From: Pseudomonas sp. ATCC PTA-122608
Lineage (GTDB): Bacteria > Pseudomonadota > Gammaproteobacteria > Pseudomonadales > Pseudomonadaceae
NCBI RefSeq assembly: GCF_001952855.1
Contig: NZ_LPNO01000052.1
Location: 96,187-160,186, forward strand
Direction of reading: 5' to 3'
Length of the DNA: 64,000 bases
Shown here: positions 1 through 7,958 of the stretch, one piece after another
Numbering within the stretch: position 1 is the stretch's first letter
Layout: each line of letters begins with the position of its first letter
The notes under the pieces: model-generated
Database searches by the model: none
Told to the model about the DNA's origin: nothing
Seen by the model: only the letters and a program-made list of their open reading frames with translations
Position numbers and translations under genes: made by a program

Positions 1-83
1 ACAACCCGGACAGCAAAACGCCGGTCGACATTTTGACGGCGACCGGCGCGATGTATCTGCAAGCTATTGAGAACACGCCATAA
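1..83 (+). CDS. C-terminal tail of an unidentified protein (partial)
   Basis: An open frame runs in from the left edge (frame starting at base 3) and stops at the TAA at 81-83. It encodes 26 residues beginning NPDSKTPVDILTATGAMY and ending ENTP. It converges with ppc, whose stop lies only 3 bases further on, so the two genes meet tail to tail with no room for a terminator. The remaining sequence is too short to assign a family and I do not recognise it. That it is a real gene rests on its position and Pseudomonas-like codon use only. Confidence 0.45.
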   Translation, partial: NPDSKTPVDILTATGAMYLQAIENTP

Positions 84-86
84 ATG

Positions 87-2732
87 TCAGCCGGTGTTGC
101 GCAATCCGGCGGCAATACCGGCCACAGACACCAGCAGCGCCTGTTCCAGAGGGCTGTCCTGCGCCGCCTCCTGTTGCCGCGATCGGGCCAGTAACTCGGC
201 CTGCAACAGGTGCAACGGGTCGAGGTAGGTGTTGCGCAGCCGGATGAACTCCAGGGTATCGGGGCTATGGGCCAGCAGCTGAGACTGGCCAGTCAGGCCA
301 AGCACTACACTGCACGCCTGCGACAATAGGTCGCGTAAGTGCGCACCCAATGGCAGCAGATCAGGCTGTACCAGACGCTCGTCATACAGGCGGGCGATGT
401 CGGCGTCGGCCTTGGCGAGCACCATTTCCAGCATATCGATGCGGGTACGGAAGAACGGCCACTGCTCGCGCATTTGCCCCAGCAACTCACCTTCGCCGCG
501 CTCAAGGGCCTTGCTCAAGGCCGCTTCCCAACCGAGCCAGGCCGGCAGCATCAGGCGGGTTTGGGTCCAGCCGAAAATCCACGGGATTGCCCGCAGGCTT
601 TCAATACCGCCGGCTCGACGCTTGGCCGGGCGACTGCCCAAAGGCAAGCGGCCCAACTCCTGCTCCGGCGTGGACTGGCGGAAATACTCGACAAATTGCG
701 GATTTTCCCGCACCACGGCGCGGTAAGCGCTGACACCGTCGGCGGCCAATTCGTCCATCAAGTGGCGCCAGGCCGGCTCCGGTGGTGGCGGTGGCAACAA
801 CGTCGCCTCCAGCACTGCCGCCAGGTACAGGTTGAGGTTTTGCTCGGCGATGTCCGGCAGGCCGAACTTGAAGCGGATCATCTCGCCTTGTTCGGTGGTG
901 CGGAAACGCCCCGCGACCGAACCCGGTGGCTGCGACAGAATCGCCGCGTGCGCCGGGCCGCCGCCGCGGCCTACGGTGCCGCCGCGACCGTGGAACAGCA
1001 GCAGTTCGACTTGTTGTTCGCGGCAGATTTCCACCAACTGTTCCTGGGCCCGGTATTGCGCCCAGGCGGCGGCGGTAGTGCCCGCATCCTTGGCCGAATC
1101 CGAATAGCCGATCATCACTTCCTGCGGGCCCTGCAGACGGGCGCGATAGCCCGGCAACAGCAGCAGTTTCTCGATCACCGGGCCTGCGTTGTCCAGGTCA
1201 GCCAGGGTCTCGAACAACGGCACCACCCGCATCGGTCGTTGTACGCCGGACTCTTTGAGCAGCAGTTGCACAGCCAGCACATCCGACGCGGCGCCGGCCA
1301 TGGAAATGACGTAGGAACCCAGCGAAGCGGCAGGTGCGGCGGCGATTTCCTTGCAGGTGTTCAGCACTTCGGCAGTGTCTGCCGAGGGTTTGAAGTAACC
1401 CGGCAACAAGGGGCGACGGTTGGCCAGTTCCTTCATCAGGAAACTGATGCGCGCCTCTTCGTCCCAATCCTCGTAACGGCCAAGGCCCAGGTAATCGGTG
1501 ATTTCAGTCATGGCCGCGCAGTGGCGGGTCGAATCCTGACGAACGTCGAGGCGCACCAGGAACAGGCCAAACGTCACCGCCCGACGCAAGCAATCCAGCA
1601 GCGGGCCGTCGGCAATCACGCCCATGCCGCAGGTATGCAACGACTCGTAGCACAGCTCCAGCGGCTCGAGCAGCTCGCGGTTGTTTTGCAGCACATCGGC
1701 AGGCGCCGGCGTGGTGGTAGTCAACGAGGTGTGGGCCCATTGGCGTGTGGCGCGCAGGCGCTCACGCAGTTGCTTAAGCAACGCCCTATAAGGTTCGACG
1801 CTGTCGCCGACCTTGGCCTGCAATGCCGGGCTGGCTTGTTGCATCGACAGCTCGGAGGCCAGGTGATCGATATCGCGCAGGTACAGGTCAGCCGCCATCC
1901 AGCGTGCCAGCAGCAACACTTCACGGGTGACCGGCGCGGTGACGTTGGGGTTGCCGTCGCGGTCGCCGCCCATCCAGGAAGCGAAGCGAATCGGCGCGGC
2001 TTCCAGGGGCAGGCGCAAACCGGTCGCCGCATGCAAGGCATGATCAGCCTTGCGCAAATAATTCGGGATGGCGTGCCACAGCGAATGCTCGATCACCGCA
2101 AAGCCCCACTTGGCTTCGTCTACAGGCGTGGGCCGGGTGCGGCGGATTTCTTCGGTGTGCCAGGCTTCGGCGATCAGGCGTTGCAGGCGATTGCGGATCT
2201 GCGCGCGCTCGGCGGTGGTGAGGTCGCGGTGATCCTGCAGGGCCAATTGTGCGGCGATGGCATCGTATTTCTGGATCAGGGTGCGGCGGGCAACTTCGGT
2301 GGGGTGAGCGGTGAGCACCAGCTCGATTTCCAGCCGGCCCAACTGGCGCGCCAGGGATTCACTGCTGTGGCCTTCGCTCTGCAAGCGTGCCAGCAGTTCC
2401 GGCAGTACCCGTGACTCAAACGGCGCAGGCGTTGATTCATCACGGCGGTGGATCAACTGGTACTGCTCGGCGATGTTGGCCAGGTTGAGAAACTGGTTGA
2501 AGGCCCGCGCCACCGGCAGCAGTTCATCTTCTTTCAGTTGGTTGAGGCTGGCGCTCAGCTCTTCGCCAGCCGCCTGCTCCGAAGCCGCGCCACGGCGGTC
2601 GGCCTTGGCGCCTTTACGGATCTGCTCGATCTTGTCGAGGAATTCATCGCCGTACTGCTCTCGAATCGTGTTGCCCAACAGCTCACCCAGCAGGTGAACA
2701 TCCTCACGCAAACGTGCATCGATATCGCTCAT
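87..2732 (-). CDS. ppc: Phosphoenolpyruvate carboxylase
   Basis: Cytoplasmic anaplerotic enzyme that carboxylates phosphoenolpyruvate with bicarbonate to oxaloacetate. The 881 residues are the usual bacterial length. Visible family signatures are VLTAHPTEV with the catalytic histidine near residue 143, GGDRDGNP in the N-terminal half, the GYSDSAKDAG segment, the mobile loop FHGRGGTVGRGGGP, and the C terminus ending in RNTG, like the conserved QNTG end of the family. The start is the ATG opening MSDIDARLREDVHLLGELLG, the normal Pseudomonas N terminus. It is monocistronic on the minus strand and divergent from the small gene at 2920; the 187-base gap between them holds the palindrome at 2800-2820. 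No defect seen. Confidence 0.97.
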   Translation of the reverse strand: MSDIDARLREDVHLLGELLGNTIREQYGDEFLDKIEQIRKGAKADRRGAASEQAAGEELSASLNQLKEDELLPVARAFNQFLNLANIAEQYQLIHRRDESTPAPFESRVLPELLARLQSEGHSSESLARQLGRLEIELVLTAHPTEVARRTLIQKYDAIAAQLALQDHRDLTTAERAQIRNRLQRLIAEAWHTEEIRRTRPTPVDEAKWGFAVIEHSLWHAIPNYLRKADHALHAATGLRLPLEAAPIRFASWMGGDRDGNPNVTAPVTREVLLLARWMAADLYLRDIDHLASELSMQQASPALQAKVGDSVEPYRALLKQLRERLRATRQWAHTSLTTTTPAPADVLQNNRELLEPLELCYESLHTCGMGVIADGPLLDCLRRAVTFGLFLVRLDVRQDSTRHCAAMTEITDYLGLGRYEDWDEEARISFLMKELANRRPLLPGYFKPSADTAEVLNTCKEIAAAPAASLGSYVISMAGAASDVLAVQLLLKESGVQRPMRVVPLFETLADLDNAGPVIEKLLLLPGYRARLQGPQEVMIGYSDSAKDAGTTAAAWAQYRAQEQLVEICREQQVELLLFHGRGGTVGRGGGPAHAAILSQPPGSVAGRFRTTEQGEMIRFKFGLPDIAEQNLNLYLAAVLEATLLPPPPPEPAWRHLMDELAADGVSAYRAVVRENPQFVEYFRQSTPEQELGRLPLGSRPAKRRAGGIESLRAIPWIFGWTQTRLMLPAWLGWEAALSKALERGEGELLGQMREQWPFFRTRIDMLEMVLAKADADIARLYDERLVQPDLLPLGAHLRDLLSQACSVVLGLTGQSQLLAHSPDTLEFIRLRNTYLDPLHLLQAELLARSRQQEAAQDSPLEQALLVSVAGIAAGLRNTG

Positions 2733-2799
2733 CAGCCAATCTCCAGCAGAAAATCCGGGACGCTTTGATCCTCAAGAGTGCCGCCCACGGCGAAGTCTT

Positions 2800-2820
2800 A
2801 CAAGGAACTTTAAACCTTGT
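2800..2820. promoter_or_regulatory. Interrupted palindrome in the ppc divergent promoter region
   Basis: ACAAGG (2800-2805) and CCTTGT (2815-2820) form a perfect 6+6 inverted repeat around a 9-base AT-rich spacer. It lies 68 bases upstream of the ppc start and 100 bases before the divergent gene, a suitable place for an operator shared by both. No regulator is identified; assignment as a site is inference. Confidence 0.3.
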
Positions 2821-2919
2821 GAGTTGCAGCTAGTCTCAACAGTAAGCCGCAGCGTTATCCGCGCTGGCCGGCTGGTCACTCATCATCGCCCGCGTACCGT
2901 GGGCTCCATTGAGGTTGCC

Positions 2920-3264
2920 ATGAAAATCCGAGAACTGGCCCAGCATTGGGAAGAAAACGCCAAGGGTCGCCTGACCAAAACCGAATACGCCATCCATCTG
3001 GACGTTGAAGCCGCTGCCAGGCTGGCGGCGATCTCCGAGATGTACCCCAAACGCCACACCGAAGAACTGCTCGGCGAGTTGATTGGCGCAGCCCTCGAAG
3101 AGCTGGAAGCGAGCTTTCCCTACATCAAGGGCAAGCAGGTGATTGCTACCGATGAGGAAGGCGATCCGCTGTACGAAGACGTTGGCCCAACCCCACGCTT
3201 TCTCACGCTGTCACGGCGCTATCTGCACGATCTGTCGGCTCAGTCCGACAAGCAGAAACACTAG
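2920..3264 (+). CDS. Conserved small protein, PA3688-like, unknown function
   Basis: A 114-residue acidic soluble protein beginning MKIRELAQHWEENAKGRLT. I place the start at the ATG at 2920 because GAGG at 2911-2914 precedes it at good spacing; an in-frame upstream ATG at 2824 would add 32 residues of unlikely sequence. There is no signal peptide or membrane segment. The middle (EAAARLAAISEMYPKRHTE) is helical in appearance and the C-terminal half is rich in Glu/Asp. Its place beside ppc is the same as, from memory, PA3688 in P. aeruginosa, where no function is known. A GC-rich hairpin at 3296-3326 follows the stop by 31 bases. I cannot propose a function. Confidence 0.8.
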   Translation: MKIRELAQHWEENAKGRLTKTEYAIHLDVEAAARLAAISEMYPKRHTEELLGELIGAALEELEASFPYIKGKQVIATDEEGDPLYEDVGPTPRFLTLSRRYLHDLSAQSDKQKH

Positions 3265-3295
3265 TCAACCTCCGCTAAAAAAACCGAAACCTCCA

Positions 3296-3326
3296 GTATT
3301 CAGGGCCTCCGACGGGCCCTGAATAC
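3296..3326 (+). terminator. Strong hairpin after the PA3688-like gene
   Basis: GTATTCAGGGCC (3296-3307) pairs perfectly with GGCCCTGAATAC (3315-3326) around a 7-base loop. It sits 31 bases after the stop codon of the preceding gene, but no T-run follows on the plus strand, so it may be a poor intrinsic terminator or an RNA-stabilising structure. Confidence 0.5.
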
Positions 3327-3360
3327 CCCTGCGTATTGCAAAAGTTCCAACTTTTAAACG

Positions 3361-3376
3361 CTGACCGTTCAGTCAG
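3361..3376. promoter_or_regulatory. Palindromic TGAC-TTCA-GTCA site followed by a T-run
   Basis: CTGAC (3361-3365) and GTCAG (3372-3376) flank CGTTCA, followed by ATATTTTTTT. The shape could be a weak terminator. The sequence TGACCGTTCAGTCA also resembles operators used by several TetR-family repressors. It lies in the leader region of the lipoprotein pair. Either reading is tentative. Confidence 0.25.
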
Positions 3377-3453
3377 ATATTTTTTTAGGCAAATCGCCAT
3401 CTTCGCTGAACTATTCAAAAAAGCCTCCGGTCACAGCCAGTAAGCCATCACTT

Positions 3454-3481
3454 GGAACAGCCGTTTGAATAGGCGTCCCGA
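3454..3481 (+). promoter_or_regulatory. Possible AlgU (sigma-22) type promoter for the lipoprotein-lptF pair
   Basis: GGAACA (3454-3459), a 16-base spacer and TCCCGA (3476-3481) approximate the ECF consensus GGAACTT-N16/17-TCtgA. Transcription would start about 60 bases before the lipoprotein start. lptF is reported to belong to the AlgU envelope-stress regulon in P. aeruginosa, which is why this match is worth listing. The match is imperfect. Confidence 0.3.
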
Positions 3482-3550
3482 GCTTTACCGCCGGGCCCCC
3501 GCAGACACTGCAAGCCGGAGATGGATTTGATGTTTTTCAGGAGTTACCTA

Positions 3551-3979
3551 ATGGAGTTGAAGACGATGAAGACCAGCACTGCCAAAACCTCGTTTAACCA
3601 CCTGCGCGGGCTTAAATTGGCCGCGCTGGCAATCGGCACCAGCTTCGTACTGGCTGGCTGCGCCGGCAACCCACCGACCGAGCAATACGCTGTTACCCAA
3701 TCTGCGGTGAACAGCGCCGTCAGCGCCGGTGGTACCGAGTACGCAGCCGTGGAAATGAAGTCGGCTCAGGACAAACTGAAGCAAGCTGAAATTGCCATGC
3801 ACGACAAGAATTATGACGAAGCCCGTCGCCTGGCCGAACAAGCCGAGTGGGACGCACGCGTCGCAGAGCGCAAAGCCCAGGCTGCCAAGGCCGACCAAGC
3901 TGTGAAGGATTCCCAGAAAGCTGTTCAGGAGCTGCGTCAGGAAGGCATGCGTCCGGCTGTTATCAAGCCGCAGCAATAA
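3551..3979 (+). CDS. DUF4398-type outer membrane lipoprotein
   Basis: A small predicted lipoprotein of about 142 residues. The N terminus has a basic region, a hydrophobic stretch and the lipobox LAGC, giving a lipidated cysteine near residue 37. The mature part is a helical, Ala/Lys/Glu-rich domain (KSAQDKLKQAEIAMHDKNYDEA, then AEQAEWDARVAERKAQAAK) typical of DUF4398 and likely coiled coil. The start at 3551 is chosen for the AGGAG at 3539-3543; the ATG at 3566 is a close alternative. It lies 55 bases upstream of lptF and is almost certainly co-transcribed with it, as in other pseudomonads. The two probably work together in the outer membrane-peptidoglycan layer; the precise role is unknown. 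Confidence 0.85.
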   Translation: MELKTMKTSTAKTSFNHLRGLKLAALAIGTSFVLAGCAGNPPTEQYAVTQSAVNSAVSAGGTEYAAVEMKSAQDKLKQAEIAMHDKNYDEARRLAEQAEWDARVAERKAQAAKADQAVKDSQKAVQELRQEGMRPAVIKPQQ

Positions 3980-4034
3980 GCCGCTACCTCTGATTGCATT
4001 GCACCCGAAACCGAATTGAAAGGACGACACGACT

Positions 4035-4820
4035 ATGCGTAAACAATTGATGATCCCTGCCCTGCTGGCAATGAGCGTTGCTCTGGCGGCGTGCTCTACC
4101 CCGCCGAACGCGAACCTGGAAAACGCTCGCACCAACTTCTCGGCCCTGCAAGCCAACCCGCAAGCCACCAAAGTAGCGGCGCTGGAAACCAAAGACGCCA
4201 GCGAGTGGCTGGACAAGGCTGACAAGGCCTACCGCGACAAGGAAGACCAGAAGAAGGTCGATCAACTGGCCTACCTGACCAACCAGCGCGTTGAAGTGGC
4301 CAAGGACACCATCGTCCTGCGTGAGTCCGAAGCCAAGCTGAAAAACGCTGGCGACGAACGTGCCCGCGCCCTGCTGGAAGCCCGTGACGCGCAGATCAAG
4401 CAACTGCAAGACAGCTTGAACGCCAAGCAAACCGATCGCGGCACCCTGGTGACTTTTGGTGACGTGCTGTTCGCCACCAACAAGTCGGACCTGAAGTCGA
4501 GCGGCCTGGTGAACATCACCAAGCTGGCGCAGTTCCTGCGCGATAACCCGGACCGTAAAGTGATTGTCGAAGGCTACACCGACAGCACCGGTTCCGACTC
4601 GTACAACCAGAGCCTGTCGGAGCGCCGTGCCGCTTCCGTGCAGCGCGCACTGGCTAACCAGGGTGTGGATATCTCGCGCATCGTGACCCAGGGTTATGGC
4701 AAGGAATACCCGGTTGCCGACAACGGCAGCGTTTCGGGCCGTGCCATGAACCGCCGCGTTGAAGTGACCATCTCCAACGACAACCAGCCGGTCAAGCCAC
4801 GTTCTTCGATGGCTAACTGA
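4035..4820 (+). CDS. lptF: OmpA-family lipoprotein LptF
   Basis: A 261-residue outer membrane lipoprotein. MRKQLMIPALLAMSVALAAC gives a signal peptide with lipidated Cys20. Residues about 25-135 are helical and charged. From about residue 140 an OmpA-like peptidoglycan-binding domain follows (VTFGDVLFATNKSDL, VEGYTDSTGSDSYNQSLSERRA, GYGKEYPVADN, NRRVEVTI), with the Asp and Arg positions that hold meso-diaminopimelate. It would anchor the outer membrane to the wall. In P. aeruginosa the orthologue is described as AlgU-regulated and linked to lung adhesion and stress survival. AAAGGA precedes the start. A strong terminator lies 17 bases after the stop. Confidence 0.9.
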   Translation: MRKQLMIPALLAMSVALAACSTPPNANLENARTNFSALQANPQATKVAALETKDASEWLDKADKAYRDKEDQKKVDQLAYLTNQRVEVAKDTIVLRESEAKLKNAGDERARALLEARDAQIKQLQDSLNAKQTDRGTLVTFGDVLFATNKSDLKSSGLVNITKLAQFLRDNPDRKVIVEGYTDSTGSDSYNQSLSERRAASVQRALANQGVDISRIVTQGYGKEYPVADNGSVSGRAMNRRVEVTISNDNQPVKPRSSMAN

Positions 4821-4836
4821 TCGACTGATGCAACAT

Positions 4837-4866
4837 AAAGAACCCCGCCAATTGGCGGGGTTCTTT
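4837..4866 (+). terminator. Intrinsic terminator after lptF
   Basis: AAAGAACCCCGCC (4837-4849) pairs perfectly with GGCGGGGTTCTTT (4854-4866) around AATT, ending in T-rich sequence. It ends the lipoprotein-lptF operon. On the minus strand the same hairpin could also serve the small gene at 4917, since it is nearly symmetrical. Confidence 0.9.
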
Positions 4867-4916
4867 GCTTATGGGCATAGACGGATCAGACCAATATCCT
4901 CACCGCCTATACACAC

Positions 4917-5168
4917 TCAACCGAATTGAATCTGTCCGGCGTTGCCAGCCTGGCCCTGGCCTTGACCTTCACCACCTTGGCCTTGGCTGCTTTGTTGCTC
5001 GGCTTGCATCAGCAACTTCTTGAGCAGTTCCAAAAGATCCGCTCCCCCTGTCCCTTGCGAGCCACCGGCGCCTTGGTCTGCGCCTGCCTGGGGTGAACCT
5101 GCATCTTGAATACCCTGACTGCCAAAATTGCCAAAGCTTTGCGCAGAAGATGAATCGTTAACTTGCAT
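4917..5168 (-). CDS. Small Gly/Gln/Ser-rich harpin-like protein
   Basis: An 83-residue, cysteine-free protein with no signal peptide. The N-terminal half is Ser/Gly/Gln-rich (SSAQSFGNFGSQGIQDAG). A single short amphipathic helix, LLELLKKLLMQAEQQ, lies near residues 45-60, and the end is dominated by Gln-Gly repeats (GQGGEGQGQGQAG). GGAG eight bases before the ATG supports translation. The composition and layout recall small harpins such as Xanthomonas Hpa1 (heat-stable, glycine-rich, no cysteine, leucine-rich helix beside a Gln-Gly tract). That is a resemblance by eye only, and no type III secretion gene is near. The gene is alone, convergent with lptF. Low-complexity sequence makes family assignment unreliable. 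Confidence 0.7.
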   Translation of the reverse strand: MQVNDSSSAQSFGNFGSQGIQDAGSPQAGADQGAGGSQGTGGADLLELLKKLLMQAEQQSSQGQGGEGQGQGQAGNAGQIQFG

Positions 5169-5270
5169 ACGGATAACTCCAGATTAGGTAACCGAATCAG
5201 CGACGCTGACCAGTCCGAAATCTGTGGTAATCAATCCAGAATAGTTCCAGCGTTTCTCAAGCGACCTGTC

Positions 5271-5597
5271 CTACTGCTCCAATTGCGGCGTTTCCTGACC
5301 CATGCAACGCACCGCCTGTTTCTTGCCGTTCACCAGGACGCCGGTCAGGCCTTTCTGTTCGGTATCAAACAGTACCAACACACCATCGACACACTGCGCT
5401 ACCTGAGCGGCCGGGGTCAGGGAGATTTTGTAGTCTTCGCCTGGCACGGTCTTGAGCATGGTGAAGTCGCTGAGCAGCAATGCATCCTCAGGCTTGGCGA
5501 AGTGCAAATAGCCGTAGTACCACAGGCAGCCGACGGTGCCGATGATGGTGCCGATGCCGGTGAGGATCAGGGGGATCATGTTGCGTTCTTCGCTCAT
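5271..5597 (-). CDS. Small inner membrane protein, unknown function
   Basis: A 108-residue protein with one transmembrane segment near residues 7-30 (MIPLILTGIGTIIGTVGCLWYYGYL). A soluble domain of about 75 residues follows, with two cysteines (QCVDG and RCMGQ) that could form a disulphide if the domain is periplasmic. The start overlaps the stop of the upstream hydrolase by 4 bases (ATGA at 5594-5597), so the two are translationally coupled and probably functionally linked. I do not recognise the family. Orthologues next to the same hydrolase would be expected in other pseudomonads. Confidence 0.75.
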   Translation of the reverse strand: MSEERNMIPLILTGIGTIIGTVGCLWYYGYLHFAKPEDALLLSDFTMLKTVPGEDYKISLTPAAQVAQCVDGVLVLFDTEQKGLTGVLVNGKKQAVRCMGQETPQLEQ

Positions 5598-6499
5598 TGC
5601 GGGTTCTCTGCATTGGAATTCGGGGACGCCGGGTAATTGGGGATTTCCCCCAGGCGGCGCAGCCCGTTGAAATGCTGCGGGTCGTCGAGGTAGCGCAGCA
5701 TCACGGTTTGCCAGGTCTTGTCGGCAAAGGTCTGCACGTGACCACCCCGGGTCAGTTGCAGCACCCTCGGTGGCGGCGCAGCTTGATACAGGCGGATGCC
5801 GTTGGACAGCGGCACGATCGGATCATCGAGGCTATGGAACAACAACTTCGGCACACCGGTCAGCCGGGGCATGGCGTTGATCGCACTGTCGGCGTCCGGT
5901 ACCAGCCACGACAACGGTACCTGGAATGGCCATGTTAGCCAGGAGGTGCTGAGGGCGAATTGTCCTACGTCACGATAACTGGCCGGCACACCGTCCAGCA
6001 CCAGCGCCTTGAGCTGGGGCTGGCGCTCGGGATGTTCCGCCAGGTAGTGCACCACCAGCGCACCGCCCAGGCTTTGGCCCAGCACGATCAGCGGCTGGCC
6101 CTGGGTTTCGGGGGCGTCGTCGATCCACTTGAAGGCGGCGTCGATGTCCTGGTAAACCGCCGGCAGCGAAGCTTCACCTTCGGACAGGCCGTAACCGCGA
6201 TAGTCCAGCAGCAGCACTTGATAGCCCTGCTCCGGCAGCCACCAACTGCCGCCGAGGTGCCAGGCGAGGTTACCTCCGTTGCCGTGAAGGTGCAGCACCG
6301 TGCCCTTGAGCGGCACACCGGCCTTGGCCGGAAGCCACCAGGCGTGCAGCTTGACGCCATCGGCGGTGGTCAGTGTCACGTCACGGTATTGCAGGTGGGC
6401 CTTTTCCGGAGTGAACGGCAAGCCGCGCTCCGGGTAAAACAGCAGGGAGCTGCAGCCGTTCAGGGTCAGTAGCAGGCAAAGAATGCCGAGGATTCTCAT
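5594..6499 (-). CDS. Lipoprotein alpha/beta hydrolase
   Basis: A 301-residue serine hydrolase predicted to be a lipoprotein (MRILGILCLLLTLNGC, Cys16). The alpha/beta hydrolase fold is clear: oxyanion motif HGNGGN at 72-77, nucleophile elbow GQSLGG with Ser143, acid Asp226 in HSLDDPIV, and His254 in RGGHVQ. The family resembles the YfhR/BEM46 group of serine aminopeptidase-like hydrolases; the substrate is unknown. I start at 6499 because the lipoprotein signal begins there. A longer reading from 6586 would add residues encoded by the REP element at 6540-6633. It is coupled to the downstream 108-residue membrane protein. Confidence 0.85.
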   Translation of the reverse strand: MRILGILCLLLTLNGCSSLLFYPERGLPFTPEKAHLQYRDVTLTTADGVKLHAWWLPAKAGVPLKGTVLHLHGNGGNLAWHLGGSWWLPEQGYQVLLLDYRGYGLSEGEASLPAVYQDIDAAFKWIDDAPETQGQPLIVLGQSLGGALVVHYLAEHPERQPQLKALVLDGVPASYRDVGQFALSTSWLTWPFQVPLSWLVPDADSAINAMPRLTGVPKLLFHSLDDPIVPLSNGIRLYQAAPPPRVLQLTRGGHVQTFADKTWQTVMLRYLDDPQHFNGLRRLGEIPNYPASPNSNAENPQ

Positions 6500-6539
6500 C
6501 CGTTGAAGCCTCGTGAATGGGTTGTGACCTATGGAGATC

Positions 6540-6633
6540 AAATGTGGGAGCGGGCTTGCTCGCGAATGCGGTGGGTCAGTAAACACATCTGTTGCTGATA
6601 CACCGCATTCGCGAGCAAGCCCGCTCCCACATT
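6540..6633. repeat. REPIN (two inverted REP palindromes, TGTGGGAGCGGGC family)
   Basis: AAATGTGGGAGCGGG with TTGCTCGCGAATGCGGTG on the left is mirrored on the right by CACCGCATTCGCGAGCAAG and CCCGCTCCCACATTT, around a loop of about 25 bases. This is the common REP doublet of fluorescens-group pseudomonads, lying between the hydrolase and the QEGLA-protein gene. Confidence 0.92.
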
Positions 6634-6659
6634 TTGACCGAGTTCCTTCAGAGATATCG

Positions 6660-7937
6660 TTAAAGGATATTGGAGTAATCCGCCTCGATCCGGTCCAGGC
6701 TCAAATGGTTGAGGAAGTTGGAGAAACACATCCACGCCGCCAACGCATTCATGTCACGGAACTGATCCGGCAGGTATTTGGGCGGTACCACCAGGCCTTC
6801 ATCCACCAGTTGGCGCAGGGTACGCATGTCTTCCAGGGTGGTCTTGCCGCAGAACAGCAGCGGCACTTGCTCCAGTTTGCCTTTGCGCACGGCCAACTGA
6901 ATGTAGTTGTAAACCATGATAAAGCCCTTGAGGTAGGACAAATCCTTGGTAAACGGCAGACCCGTAGGCGTCGACCCACGGAAAACCCGGCTGGCGTTGC
7001 CGTAGCTTTCCGCCATTTCAAAGCCCTGCTCGCGGAAGAATTCGAACACCTGCAGGAAATCGGCCCCCTGCTCCACCATATGGATGGCGCGGGTGCGGTT
7101 GGTCAGCTTGCGCAGGCGGCTGGGATAGGAGGCGAAGGTGATGATTTCCATCAGGATCGCCAGGCCTTCCTGGGTCACCGTCGACGAGGGCGGGCCCTTG
7201 GACAGGAAGGTGCAGATCGGCTGGTTCTGGCCATTGAGGGTAGTGCCCACATGCACCAGGCCTTCATGAACTTCCAGGGCGCGCACGTCTCGGTCGTTGA
7301 ACATCGCGTCGGCGCGGATCTTGATGTAGTCGGCGCCTGCCGCCGCATCCGCCACGATACCGTCAGACTCGAACACTCGAATGGTTTCCTCGGCCTCGCC
7401 GAATACCTTGTTCAGGCGGCTTTGCAGCAGGCCAACGGCGTCCTTGGCGGTGAGGGTCTTGGCTTCGTCCTTGAGGTCGCCACGGCCGTCGATATTGTTC
7501 AGGTAGTCCGACATCATCAGGCCGAGGTCGGCCAGGGTCGGGTCACCGGCGTGGAACGCATCGGAGGCGGCGCCGTACAGTTCCTGGGAAATCAGGCCGA
7601 AATCCTCGGTGCCACGGGCTTCGAGCATGCGCACTACCATGCGGTATTCCTTGCACATGCGCCGCATGATCTGCCCGACCGGGTTGAACTGGCCCAGCTG
7701 GCGGGTGATGTCACGCTCGATGTTCTGGAACTCCAGCTTCACCGCGCTGGAATCGAACGACAGTGGCCGGTTCAGGTAGTAATCGCGGTCCACCGCCGGC
7801 ATTTCCTTGCCCTTGGCCTTGAGAAATCCCTGGCGGATATTCTCGTCCCACTTCACGGCGTCGAGGACGCGAATCGGTGTTTGCGCCAGCACAATGCGAT
7901 CGGACAAGGTGCGTATCGTCTGCTGGTAATCGTCCAC
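6660..7937 (-). CDS. QEGLA-motif protein (DUF1704/TIGR02421), putative metallopeptidase
   Basis: A 425-residue cytoplasmic protein of the family named for its flavohemoglobin-expression-modulating QEGLA motif. The defining motifs are HEGLVH at 224-229, a HExxxH zinc-binding arrangement, and TQEGLA at 255-260, which supplies a downstream glutamate. Eukaryotic relatives (MATCAP/KIAA0895) are tyrosine carboxypeptidases acting on tubulin, so peptidase activity is a reasonable inference; the bacterial substrate is not known. The N-terminal 200 residues are helical. It follows the lipoprotein gene at 7959 on the same strand by 21 bases and is probably co-transcribed with it. Confidence 0.88.
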   Translation of the reverse strand: MDDYQQTIRTLSDRIVLAQTPIRVLDAVKWDENIRQGFLKAKGKEMPAVDRDYYLNRPLSFDSSAVKLEFQNIERDITRQLGQFNPVGQIMRRMCKEYRMVVRMLEARGTEDFGLISQELYGAASDAFHAGDPTLADLGLMMSDYLNNIDGRGDLKDEAKTLTAKDAVGLLQSRLNKVFGEAEETIRVFESDGIVADAAAGADYIKIRADAMFNDRDVRALEVHEGLVHVGTTLNGQNQPICTFLSKGPPSSTVTQEGLAILMEIITFASYPSRLRKLTNRTRAIHMVEQGADFLQVFEFFREQGFEMAESYGNASRVFRGSTPTGLPFTKDLSYLKGFIMVYNYIQLAVRKGKLEQVPLLFCGKTTLEDMRTLRQLVDEGLVVPPKYLPDQFRDMNALAAWMCFSNFLNHLSLDRIEADYSNIL

Positions 7938-7958
7938 CCGGTACTTCCTCTTTAAACG

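Noticed and set aside
339..2414. 691-codon open frame on the plus strand across ppc
   Set aside because: It lies wholly antisense to ppc, has no ribosome site or recognisable domain and is rich in Arg/Gln/His, the usual shadow of a high-GC gene.
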